This document shows positions 1 through 6,586 of a stretch of DNA of 6,656 nt, piece by piece (positions within the stretch are counted from its first letter, which is position 1; every line of letters begins with the position of its first letter). The DNA lies in NCBI GenBank assembly GCA_018334595.1, contig JAGXLQ010000075.1, positions 1 to 6,656 of the forward strand. The letters run 5' to 3'. Below the pieces are notes generated by a model. It saw nothing but the letters and a program-made list of their open reading frames with translations. It was not told the DNA's origin and made no database searches. This DNA is from Candidatus Bipolaricaulota bacterium (GTDB taxonomy: Bacteria > Bipolaricaulota > Bipolaricaulia > M55B111). A program made the position numbers and the translations under genes.

Positions 1-2
1 CC

Positions 3-1460
3 TCACCCGACCATGTCCATGATCTCCTCGACGGTATCGTCGGCCAGCCTCTCAGGTTCGTAGTCCTCTATGATCTCCTTTACCTTCTCGTTGAGCCTGT
101 CTCCTGTGGTGGATGAGCCTTCGTTCTCCCAGTTGTCCCTTAGGGAGCGGTCGAAGTAGTCGGGCTCCCAGTAGTCCCTGAACTGTTCGACGGTCTCGGG
201 GGTACCGAGGAAGTCTCCGCCCGGGCCTTCGTCCTTGATCTGTTCGAGCATGAGGGTCTCGTCGGTTACCGGTATGCCCCCCATCATGTGGTCGGACATA
301 TCTATCAGTTCGTCGGTCAACGCCACCATCTCCAGGGAGGTAGTCAGTCCGCTTTCCATGTAACCTACGTCGTGGATCAGGTTTGCTCCGCTTAACTTGG
401 CCATGATGACCGACATGGTCGCCTCGCTGGCCGCCTGTTCGTCCATTACCTTGGCGTCGGAACAACCGGCGTAACCCCAGGTGGGTATTCCGTAGTAGCG
501 ACCTATCTCCGCTACCGCAGTCTTGGTCAGCTGAAACTCCGGTGAGCCATAGCAGATCTGGACGTCCTTCATGTTGAAGTGGTGGGGTCCGGCCCCGTAG
601 ACGAAGGGGGCACCGGGGTTGTAAAGCTGGTGGAGTACCAGCGAACTCAATATCTCTGCGTTACACAGGGCCATCTCGCCCGCCATTCTGATCGGTCCGG
701 TGCTTCCCATCATCGGGGCGGGAGAGTGGACTACGGGTAACTCGGTCTCCGACATCAACAGCAGCTTGCTTAAGGCCGTCTCGCTCTGCTGAAGGGGCGA
801 GGTCGGCTCGGAGTAGAGAAGCAGGTTGGGGCGTCTGCTCAAGTCCTCCCTGCTCTCCCGTAAGACGGTGGCCATGTCTATTATGCTCTCTAGGTCTTCA
901 CGGTCGTCACAGACTATTACGGAGGGCTTGGTGCTGTACTGGAGCATGTGGGCGTACTGCCACTGGTAGTTGGACAGCCCTTCCGGTTTGTCCTCGGGCA
1001 TGCCGACGCTCATGAGGAAGTCTATGTTGTCCAGGGCGTCCACTACCCTGTAGGCGTCGTTGATGTCCTTAGTCTGCCACTTGCGGGTCTCTCCGGTGAA
1101 GGGGTCCAGGTAGTTGAGGGTGTCCGAACCCGTGCCGAAGTAGGTCTTGGTGCCCTCCAGGTACATGGCCGGGTCCCCGCCTCTTTCCGTCAACACTACC
1201 CTGCCCGGGGCCGAGGATATCGCCTCCTCGACCATGCCCGGGGGGAAGCGGACCAGGTTTTCGTCGGTTACGTATGCTCCGGCCTCCTGCAATATCTCTA
1301 GGGCCTGGTCGTGTTTAAACCTTAGGCCTACCTCTCTGAGTATCTCCAGGGTGGCGTTGTGTATGTCCTTTATCTGGCTGTCAGTAAGCAGGTGAAACTG
1401 TGGCGTATCGTAACTGGTATGGTTCGAATTAAGTATTTTCGACTTGCGATCTTCTAACAT
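3..1460 (-). CDS. MttB-superfamily corrinoid-dependent methyltransferase (non-pyrrolysine), paralogue A
   Basis: The 485-residue protein belongs to the trimethylamine methyltransferase (MTTB) family, TIM-barrel enzymes that transfer a methyl group from a methylated amine to the Co(I) of a partner corrinoid protein in the cytoplasm. Recognisable stretches are NPGAPFVYGAG (about 281-291), YYGIPTWGYAG with SDAKVMDEQ (about 322-342), LSGANLIHDVGY (about 356-367) and GPGGDFLGTPETV (about 412-424). The length matches the family (about 470-500). True MttB carries pyrrolysine (UAG) roughly two-thirds along the chain. Here the frame has sense codons throughout, so it belongs with the non-pyrrolysine homologues, whose known members demethylate glycine betaine, proline betaine, carnitine or butyrobetaine. 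The ATG start has an AGGAGG site at 1468-1473 with a 7-nt spacer, and the stop is TGA. It is the last gene seen, 44 bp after a second MttB homologue. The family call is firm. The substrate is inferred from the betaine transporter and racemase upstream. Confidence 0.93.
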   Translation of the reverse strand: MLEDRKSKILNSNHTSYDTPQFHLLTDSQIKDIHNATLEILREVGLRFKHDQALEILQEAGAYVTDENLVRFPPGMVEEAISSAPGRVVLTERGGDPAMYLEGTKTYFGTGSDTLNYLDPFTGETRKWQTKDINDAYRVVDALDNIDFLMSVGMPEDKPEGLSNYQWQYAHMLQYSTKPSVIVCDDREDLESIIDMATVLRESREDLSRRPNLLLYSEPTSPLQQSETALSKLLLMSETELPVVHSPAPMMGSTGPIRMAGEMALCNAEILSSLVLHQLYNPGAPFVYGAGPHHFNMKDVQICYGSPEFQLTKTAVAEIGRYYGIPTWGYAGCSDAKVMDEQAASEATMSVIMAKLSGANLIHDVGYMESGLTTSLEMVALTDELIDMSDHMMGGIPVTDETLMLEQIKDEGPGGDFLGTPETVEQFRDYWEPDYFDRSLRDNWENEGSSTTGDRLNEKVKEIIEDYEPERLADDTVEEIMDMVG

Positions 1461-1467
1461 TAAGGAT

Positions 1468-1473
1468 CCTCCT
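1468..1473 (-). promoter_or_regulatory. Ribosome binding site of the last MttB-like gene
   Basis: AGGAGG on the minus strand, 7 nt before the ATG at 1458-1460. It sits in the 44-bp gap between the two methyltransferase genes. I see no hairpin or promoter in that gap, so the pair is probably co-transcribed but independently initiated. Confidence 0.8.
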
Positions 1474-1504
1474 GTTGTTTGTTTGGGTTGTAAGGTTATG
1501 ATTC

Positions 1505-2944
1505 TTACTTCTTGGTAGTAGCTAGCTCTGATTCAATTTCCTCGAGATCGTCCTTTAACCCACTGTCCACTGAGCTTTTCTTACTCCCTCCATCTAAGAA
1601 ATCCCGGACGTAGTCATTTATCCTTTCTCTGAAAGTGTCGAACTCCTCGACGTCCTGGTTGGAATAAGGACTCCTATCGAGAAACCTGGGGTACCAGCTA
1701 CTCTTAAAGTTCTTCAACGTGTGCTTATGGGAGACGAACTCCCCACCCGGACCAAGCTCTTTTAACAGACTGATGTCCACCTCATCCCCTACCTCCATTC
1801 CCCCCAGCGTGTGTTTGATTAGCGCGATCATCTCGTCTATGGCGACGATCATTTCGGGAATTAGGATCTTGGCGCTTCCGAACAGGCCTACGTCGTGGAT
1901 CAAGTTTGCCCCGCTAAGTGAAGCCATGTATACGGAGGAGAGCGCTTCCATCATCGCCTGCCCATCAAACCTCTTAGAGTCACCGGTTCCCGCCGTGCCG
2001 AAGACCGGAAGCCCGAAATGGTGCCCCATTTCTGCAATTGCAGAAGACATCACCTGCAGGTCCGGGGCCCCGTAGGAGAAGTTTGCGGTCTGCATGTCCA
2101 TCATCGAGGGCATGCCACCGAAGACGAAGGGGGCGCCAGGATTTACCTGCTGGTGGAGAACAAGTCCAAAGAGGGATTCAGCACACGCTTGTGCCACGGC
2201 GGTGGCGGCGTTCTGTGGCGCAGTAGCCCCCATCGCCAGAAACGGGGAGTAGAGTAGCGGAATCTCCTCTTCGGCACAATAGATTACCTTCTGTGCCGAG
2301 GCGTCAGGATTGACCAGAGGGGATATAGGTTCCGCATAATTGACGAAAAACGGTTTGCTGGAGAAGGAATGTGGCGTTTTAACCTCAGCCATCCTGTGTA
2401 TCGTTCTCAGGTCCTCGGGCGTCTCGGTGATTACCACCAGCGGTTTGTCGGTGTTTAACATGCACTGCTTGGCCGAGACGACCTCGGCCATCTTGCTGTC
2501 TCGGTCGGCCGCAAACCCGGCCGGCATCAGGAAACTCAAGTTGTCCAGTTCATCTACCAACCCGACAACCCAGCTGATATCCTCCTCGCGACAGTCCCTA
2601 TAGGTTCCCTCCTCGGGGTCGAGAAGTGCCGGCCCGTCCACGCTTGCTCCGAAGAAGCTATTGTAACCGGTGAGATCCAGTGCCTCGTATCCATTTTGGT
2701 CGTAGAGGCCCATTTCAGTCGGGGCGGAATCTATGGCATCTTTTACCAGTTCGGGCGGGAGAAATACTCTATCCCCTTCGATCGTCGCACCTGCCGCGGT
2801 GAGTATCCCCTTCGATTCCTCCTCGGTCAATTTCATTCCGACGCTTTCCAGTATCCGGTAGGCGCCGTCTTCAACCCTCTCCAGCGCCTCGTCATCGAGT
2901 AACTCAAACTTCAATCCAGCAATTGGCTCATAATCTTTTGTCAA
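1505..2944 (-). CDS. MttB-superfamily corrinoid-dependent methyltransferase (non-pyrrolysine), paralogue B
   Basis: The 479-residue protein is a second MTTB-family TIM-barrel methyltransferase, expected to pass a methyl group from a methylated amine to a corrinoid protein. It shares the family landmarks with the downstream copy: NPGAPFVFGG (about 268-277), YGAPDLQ (291-297), GLPVFGTAGTGDSKRFDGQ (311-329), LSGANLIHDVGLFG (343-356) and LGPGGEFVSHKHT (397-409). The two copies differ throughout, so they are old paralogues rather than a fresh duplication. There is no in-frame UAG, so no pyrrolysine is predicted. A Lys/Ser/Glu-rich hydrophilic tail (about 452-479), absent from the other copy, follows the conserved domain. 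The start is TTG at 2942-2944: AAGGA lies 9 nt upstream, an in-frame TGA (2951-2953) closes the frame just above, and the next in-frame Met is residue 37, too far into the conserved domain. The stop is TAA. The gene lies 41 bp after the racemase gene. The family is certain and the substrate is unknown. Confidence 0.93.
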   Translation of the reverse strand: MTKDYEPIAGLKFELLDDEALERVEDGAYRILESVGMKLTEEESKGILTAAGATIEGDRVFLPPELVKDAIDSAPTEMGLYDQNGYEALDLTGYNSFFGASVDGPALLDPEEGTYRDCREEDISWVVGLVDELDNLSFLMPAGFAADRDSKMAEVVSAKQCMLNTDKPLVVITETPEDLRTIHRMAEVKTPHSFSSKPFFVNYAEPISPLVNPDASAQKVIYCAEEEIPLLYSPFLAMGATAPQNAATAVAQACAESLFGLVLHQQVNPGAPFVFGGMPSMMDMQTANFSYGAPDLQVMSSAIAEMGHHFGLPVFGTAGTGDSKRFDGQAMMEALSSVYMASLSGANLIHDVGLFGSAKILIPEMIVAIDEMIALIKHTLGGMEVGDEVDISLLKELGPGGEFVSHKHTLKNFKSSWYPRFLDRSPYSNQDVEEFDTFRERINDYVRDFLDGGSKKSSVDSGLKDDLEEIESELATTKK

Positions 2945-2953
2945 TTGATATCA

Positions 2954-2958
2954 TCCTT
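2954..2958 (-). promoter_or_regulatory. Ribosome binding site fixing a TTG start
   Basis: AAGGA on the minus strand, 9 nt before the TTG at 2942-2944. The ATG at 2952-2954 overlaps the last base of this site, is out of frame, and would give only 8 residues. The TTG is therefore the credible start of the upstream MttB-like gene. Confidence 0.65.
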
Positions 2959-2985
2959 ACTTTATTTGGTTTTTCGACAGTGGTC

Positions 2986-4053
2986 CTAGGCGGGCGTGAC
3001 TGAGAATCCATTTACCAATGGATCTCCCCGGGAGGCAACGAAGTAATTTACTCCGGTGATGTAGGAAGACCCGGTTACCTTTGGAGTAATAATCTTCTCA
3101 CCCCCTTCTTCCTTCTCTTCGACAACCTCTCCTAAAAATTCAGTTCCGGTAACGCTTTGATAGGTTTTCTTTTCTCCTTTAGCGATGTCGCCTTTGTGAT
3201 ATTCCCGGGCAAGCTGAGAACAGGTTCCCGTTCCACAGGGAGATCTATCGATTACAGCCCCCTCGTGAATGACGATGTTTTTCAGTCCGCTACCCCCCTC
3301 GACGAACCTTATCCTCTCCAACGATACCTCGCCCGTCTCCGGGTGGACGTAACGCAAGTCTTCCCTCGCGTTAATCTTTTTCATAATACGGTGAGCGAAG
3401 TCGTTCAAGAGCGAAATGTTCTCGGGGGTAATGGAGAGGTCAACTTGATCCACGGTAACTATGCCAAAGAAGTTTCCGCCAAAACTAACGTCCACACGAA
3501 CGTCATCTTCCCCTTCCAGGCTTACCGTAACCGAGTCAACAAAGTAGGAAGGCGTTCCAAACAGGTCAACTCTGTCGGCAACACCCCCCTGATAATGGAC
3601 GACGGTGGTTACCAGTCCCGCAGGGGTGTCAAGCACTATCTCGTTCTTCCCTTCTTGCGCCGGCAACAACCCGAGCTCGGTTAGTACGGTGGCAACGCCG
3701 ATTGATCCATGACCACACATATCGGCAAATCCGGCCGGATAGGGGAACAACACACCTACGTCAGCATCGTCCCGCGTCGGCTCGGTCACGATCGCCCCGA
3801 ACATGGCAGCGTGCCCCCGGGGTTCCAGCATGGTCCTCGTCCGAAATTCGTCCGCGTTCTCCTTGAGCCACACCTGCCGGGCAGCCATAGAATCTGCCTC
3901 GAGCATCTGCTCGCTGTAGCCGCTCAGGATGACCCTTATCGGCTCTCCAGCGGTATGGGCATCAACCGCGACCGCAAATGCTTCGTCCCTCAAACCGGCG
4001 AGTGCTGTTGAGACCTCTTCCGGTCGCCAAGCCGTCTGACCGTCTTCCCTCAT
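2986..4053 (-). CDS. Proline racemase / 4-hydroxyproline epimerase family protein
   Basis: The 355-residue cytoplasmic enzyme belongs to the PLP-independent proline racemase superfamily, which inverts the C2 stereocentre of proline or hydroxyproline using two cysteines as acid and base. Both are present: Cys113 in DMCGHGSIG (111-119) and Cys273 in DRSPCGTGTC (269-278). trans-3-hydroxyproline dehydratases replace the second Cys with Thr, so racemase or epimerase activity is favoured over dehydration. Other family landmarks are VDAHTAGEP (30-38), PRGHAAMFGA (78-87), SFGGNFFGIV (190-199) and a C-terminal ITGVNYFVASRGDPL segment. About 25 residues precede the usual N-terminus, making it slightly longer than typical (about 330-340). 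The ATG overlaps the permease stop as ATGA (4050-4053), and AAGGAG lies 5 nt upstream (4059-4064), so it is translationally coupled to the transporter. The stop is TAG; read-through would add eight codons to a TAA at 2962-2964. Whether the substrate is proline, hydroxyproline or an N-methylated form cannot be read from the sequence. Confidence 0.92.
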   Translation of the reverse strand: MREDGQTAWRPEEVSTALAGLRDEAFAVAVDAHTAGEPIRVILSGYSEQMLEADSMAARQVWLKENADEFRTRTMLEPRGHAAMFGAIVTEPTRDDADVGVLFPYPAGFADMCGHGSIGVATVLTELGLLPAQEGKNEIVLDTPAGLVTTVVHYQGGVADRVDLFGTPSYFVDSVTVSLEGEDDVRVDVSFGGNFFGIVTVDQVDLSITPENISLLNDFAHRIMKKINAREDLRYVHPETGEVSLERIRFVEGGSGLKNIVIHEGAVIDRSPCGTGTCSQLAREYHKGDIAKGEKKTYQSVTGTEFLGEVVEEKEEGGEKIITPKVTGSSYITGVNYFVASRGDPLVNGFSVTPA

Positions 4054-4781
4054 TCCGTCTCCTTGTTCAGCTTCAGGCCCCGCGGGGTGAGCACGTGTTC
4101 CATCTCGGACAGAAACAGGTCCAGCGTCACCGCGAGAGCTGCGGTCAACAGAGCCCCCTGAAGCATCAGGGGGACGAAGTTGACCGATTGTCCCCTCATA
4201 ATTATCTGCCCCAGCCCTCCGGCGTTTATCAACGCCGCAATGGCTGCCGTACCCACGCAGAGTATTGTCGACGTCCTGATGCCCGCAACTATCACCGGCA
4301 GGGCCAGGGGGAGCTCGATCTTGGTAAAGATCTGGAGCTTGGACATCCCCATGCCCCGGGCGGATTCGATCACACTCTTATCTATGTCTTCAATGCCGAC
4401 AGTCGCGTTCCGCAGCACGGGCAAAAGAGAATAGATAAACAGTGCAATTATTCCCGGCCGCGGACCGATGCCGAAGAAAGGAGATACGCCGGCGACCAGG
4501 GCTAACGGTGGGATCGCCAGGCCAACGTTTGCTATTGTGGTAACGGGAGTGGCCAAAAACTCAAGGCCCGGTCTGGTAATCAACAACCCCCCGCTGATAC
4601 CGACACCAATTGCGAGGAGTTCGGCAATTCCTACCAGCTTGATGTGTTCCCAGGTCCTCAATAACATGTCCCGTCCGGACGCCGGAGAGTACCAGCCCTG
4701 AGCCCCGTAGAAGGTGAAGTATAGCGTGAAACCAACCATAAGAGTAATCAGAACGAACGACATTATTCTTTTTCCGGTCAT
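4050..4781 (-). CDS. ABC transporter permease, glycine betaine/choline/carnitine (OpuCB/ProW-like) type, second copy
   Basis: The 243-residue integral inner-membrane protein is one of two permease subunits of a quaternary-amine importer. A hydrophobic segment at about 7-24 starts the protein, and further hydrophobic stretches fall at about 48-68, 78-98, 108-124, 160-188 and 203-224. The cytoplasmic coupling (EAA) loop that docks onto the ATPase is clear at about 139-162: ESARGMGMSKLQ, then IELPLALP. The ATG at 4779-4781 overlaps the preceding permease stop as ATGA, with AGGAGG at 4788-4793 (6-nt spacer). The TGA in turn overlaps the racemase start. The length is normal for OpuCB/OpuCD-type subunits (about 210-240). 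It differs clearly from the other permease, so the membrane part is probably a heterodimer. The family is certain; the exact cargo is not. Confidence 0.93.
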   Translation of the reverse strand: MTGKRIMSFVLITLMVGFTLYFTFYGAQGWYSPASGRDMLLRTWEHIKLVGIAELLAIGVGISGGLLITRPGLEFLATPVTTIANVGLAIPPLALVAGVSPFFGIGPRPGIIALFIYSLLPVLRNATVGIEDIDKSVIESARGMGMSKLQIFTKIELPLALPVIVAGIRTSTILCVGTAAIAALINAGGLGQIIMRGQSVNFVPLMLQGALLTAALAVTLDLFLSEMEHVLTPRGLKLNKETE

Positions 4782-5464
4782 TCTCCCCCTCCTCTCGAAC
4801 GCCAGCTCAGTCTTCTTTCCACTACCCCAAATATCAGGTCAAGGGCGACTGCCAGTATGGACGAGAATATCGCTCCAGTCATGATAAGATCGACCCTGAG
4901 ATTCCTAATCCCCCGGAATATGGGGATCCCAAACCCCCCACCTCCAACGAAAACAGCAAGGGCGGCGATACCGACACTCATCACGACGGCGCTTCTCACG
5001 CCGGCCATGATTACGGGAAAGGCAAGAGGTAACTTTACCTTGAGCAATATTTCCCGTGGACTCATCCCCATACCCCTGCCGGCTTCTATAATCGCTGGGC
5101 TTACCTCCTTAATTGCTGTATACGTGTTCTCTACTATCGGCATTTGCGCATAGAGGATTAGGGCAATTATTGCGGGCACCATCCCAATGCTCTGTACTCC
5201 GGGTATCGATCCCAGCAGGGGGATCATCATTGTGTACAAGGCCAGGCTGGGAATGGTTAACATTATCTCCGCCATGTTAACTACCACGTTGGCCAGGTTC
5301 TCTCTCCCCTCGCCAGCGATATATATACCTATGCCCACACCCAGCAAGGTCGCGATTGCAGTAGCTATGGCGACCATCTGCAGGTGCTGGAGCGTCCAAT
5401 TCAAGATCAACGACCAGTGGGAATTAATGTACGTCCACGTGGCTTGGAATACTCTTTCTTCCAT
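4778..5464 (-). CDS. ABC transporter permease, glycine betaine/choline/carnitine (OpuCB/ProW-like) type, first copy
   Basis: The 228-residue integral inner-membrane protein has hydrophobic segments at about 28-50, 58-82, 92-110, 147-172 and 191-214. The EAA coupling loop lies at about 127-150 (EAGRGMGMSPRE, then VKLPLAFP), followed by a glycine-rich GGGGFGIPIFRG (174-185) typical of this permease class. It pairs with the following permease to form the channel of a betaine-type importer. The ATG has an AAGGAAGG purine run at 5475-5482, about 10 nt upstream. The TGA overlaps the next gene as ATGA. It follows the binding-protein gene after 81 bp that contain a hairpin terminator, so its expression probably depends on read-through past that structure. 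No ATPase gene lies between or beside the two permeases in this window. Confidence 0.93.
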   Translation of the reverse strand: MEERVFQATWTYINSHWSLILNWTLQHLQMVAIATAIATLLGVGIGIYIAGEGRENLANVVVNMAEIMLTIPSLALYTMMIPLLGSIPGVQSIGMVPAIIALILYAQMPIVENTYTAIKEVSPAIIEAGRGMGMSPREILLKVKLPLAFPVIMAGVRSAVVMSVGIAALAVFVGGGGFGIPIFRGIRNLRVDLIMTGAIFSSILAVALDLIFGVVERRLSWRSRGGGE

Positions 5465-5493
5465 GCTATCAATACCTTCCTTGGCTCCAGGTT

Positions 5494-5539
5494 AAAAAGT
5501 CGTCACCCCGGTTCAAGGGACCGGGGTGACGCGTTTTTT
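5494..5539 (-). terminator. Intra-operon hairpin terminator/attenuator between binding protein and permeases
   Basis: A perfect 12-bp stem pairs 5501-5512 with 5520-5531 (CGTCACCCCGGT and its complement), with a 7-nt loop. On the minus strand it is followed after AC by five T (5494-5498). On the plus strand six T (5534-5539) follow, so the structure could act in both directions. The opposed A and T tracts can also pair past a small internal loop. It starts 14 bp after the binding-protein stop codon. Because the permeases must still be expressed, it is probably a leaky terminator or 3'-end-protecting stem that keeps the upstream gene more abundant. Confidence 0.88.
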
Positions 5540-5545
5540 CCTGGG

Positions 5546-6517
5546 CTAGCCCTCAATCAAACCGTGTTCGACCAAAAACTCCTCGGCCACTTCCTGCGGG
5601 TCCTTCGGAGGGTCAGATAGATCTGCTTCGTGGTTTAACTCCATCATAGTCCTTTGTGCTGATGGATAGGTTTCGCTCCCTCCTAACATCTCCGGCTGAG
5701 GGAAGGCACCTGCAAACTCGACCAGGATCTCCCTCACTTCTGGGTGTTCATCCAGGGTGTCCGTCCTGATTACGGGGAACAGGTTATAGGGTGGCCAGAA
5801 GCCCTTGTCGTCCTTCAATATCTTCAACCCCATGGCCTTGGCGTGCGGGTCCGTACCGTAAATCATCCCCACGATGGCGTTGTCCTTGTCCACCTGCCTC
5901 ATCGTCAACCCAATCGACATCAACTGCAGCTCGCTGCGCTTGACCTCGAACCCATAGGTTTCCTGGAGCGCGGGTAGGCCGTCCGGTCTTTCGTAGAACT
6001 CGTTTCCAACCGCCCACTTGACCTGTTCTACATCGTTGATGTAATCCGCCAGATCCGAGATGGTGTGGACGCCGTTTTCATCAGCCCAGGTCTCCTTTAC
6101 ACACAGGGCCCACGTGTTGTTTACGTACAGCCCATTATCGGTGATCCAGGTAAGCCCGTTGGGCTTGTCCAGGACCTTCAACGCCCAGGGAAAGGCGTAC
6201 CATGGCACCCTGCCCTCACCCTTGTAAGCTCGTCCCAGATAGGTCGTGTAGGCCGTTCCATCGTACGACATCATTAAGTCGATGTCCCCGGATTCCAGTC
6301 CCGCACGAAGGGTGGGACTGGGCAGGTTCTTCTTCAGGTTTACATCGTACCCCCTATCTTCAAGTAACAGCTTGAGCATCCAACCAACGATCCATTGTTC
6401 GGTAAAGTCCTTCGTTCCAATGGTTAACTTGCCTTTCGACTGAGCAGCAGCACCAATAATTGCGAATGTAGACAGGGCCACTGAGAAAATCAATAAGAAA
6501 ACTAGCGCTTTTTTCAC
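5546..6517 (-). CDS. Periplasmic substrate-binding protein of a glycine betaine/choline/carnitine-type ABC transporter (OpuAC domain)
   Basis: The 323-residue exported protein captures the substrate for the two permeases encoded next. A Sec signal peptide is clear: MKK, a hydrophobic core at about 4-22 and AAA/Q cleavage near 25/26. There is no lipobox cysteine, so it should be free in a periplasm. The mature protein opens with LTIGTKDFTEQWIVGWML (31-48), the signature of OpuCC/OsmF-type binding proteins. SYDGTAYTTYLG (84-95) matches the family's Y-x-GTA segment, and DDKGFWPPYN (236-245) matches its aromatic ligand-cage segment. Nine tryptophans, including VPWYAFPW (104-111), suit cation-pi binding of a quaternary ammonium group. 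The start is GTG at 6515-6517, with AGGAGGT 5 nt upstream. The stop is TAG; read-through would reach TGA at 5513-5515, inside the terminator stem-loop. It is first in the transcribed order and should be the most abundant product. The exact ligand is inferred, not seen. Confidence 0.94.
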   Translation of the reverse strand: MKKALVFLLIFSVALSTFAIIGAAAQSKGKLTIGTKDFTEQWIVGWMLKLLLEDRGYDVNLKKNLPSPTLRAGLESGDIDLMMSYDGTAYTTYLGRAYKGEGRVPWYAFPWALKVLDKPNGLTWITDNGLYVNNTWALCVKETWADENGVHTISDLADYINDVEQVKWAVGNEFYERPDGLPALQETYGFEVKRSELQLMSIGLTMRQVDKDNAIVGMIYGTDPHAKAMGLKILKDDKGFWPPYNLFPVIRTDTLDEHPEVREILVEFAGAFPQPEMLGGSETYPSAQRTMMELNHEADLSDPPKDPQEVAEEFLVEHGLIEG

Positions 6518-6522
6518 GTTTT

Positions 6523-6529
6523 ACCTCCT
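6523..6529 (-). promoter_or_regulatory. Strong ribosome binding site fixing a GTG start
   Basis: AGGAGGT on the minus strand, 5 nt before the GTG at 6515-6517. It is the strongest such site in the window. The Lys-Lys plus hydrophobic signal peptide beginning immediately after confirms the start. Confidence 0.85.
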
Positions 6530-6555
6530 AGTTTAGGAAAGAAAAATTGTCACGG

Positions 6556-6571
6556 TTTCTCGTTAGAGAAA
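6556..6571. repeat. Short perfect inverted repeat in the leader upstream of the binding-protein gene
   Basis: TTTCTC (6556-6561) and GAGAAA (6566-6571) are separated by GTTA, lying about 40 bp upstream of the GTG start. It could be an operator-like site or a weak hairpin; on the minus strand a run of five T follows about 8 nt later, weakly terminator-like. The stem is only 6 bp and AT-rich, so chance is a real possibility. Confidence 0.3.
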
Positions 6572-6586
6572 GAATAAAGATTGGCG

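Noticed and set aside
52..465. 137-codon minus-strand frame inside the last MttB-like gene
   Set aside because: It is an out-of-frame shadow rich in Arg, Gly and Asp with no domain, wholly within a conserved gene on the same strand.
1461..1504. Promoter or terminator between the two MttB-like genes
   Set aside because: Apart from the ribosome site and an incidental AGGATCCT palindrome, I see no hairpin, T-tract or convincing -35/-10 pair.
3..2944. In-frame UAG (pyrrolysine) in the MttB-like genes
   Set aside because: Both frames are open at normal family length with sense codons throughout and end in TGA and TAA.
2928..2954. ATG-initiated 8-residue frame overlapping the start of the upstream MttB-like gene
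   Set aside because: Its ATG overlaps the Shine-Dalgarno sequence used for the TTG start and has no properly spaced ribosome site of its own.
3157..3684. 175-codon plus-strand open frame opposite the racemase gene
   Set aside because: It is antisense to a gene with unmistakable catalytic motifs, and its product has no recognisable domain.
3978..4505. 175-codon plus-strand open frame opposite the permease and racemase junction
   Set aside because: It spans the antisense of two well-supported, overlapping genes. Its peptide is Gln/Arg/His-rich, typical of a reverse-frame shadow of GC-rich coding sequence.
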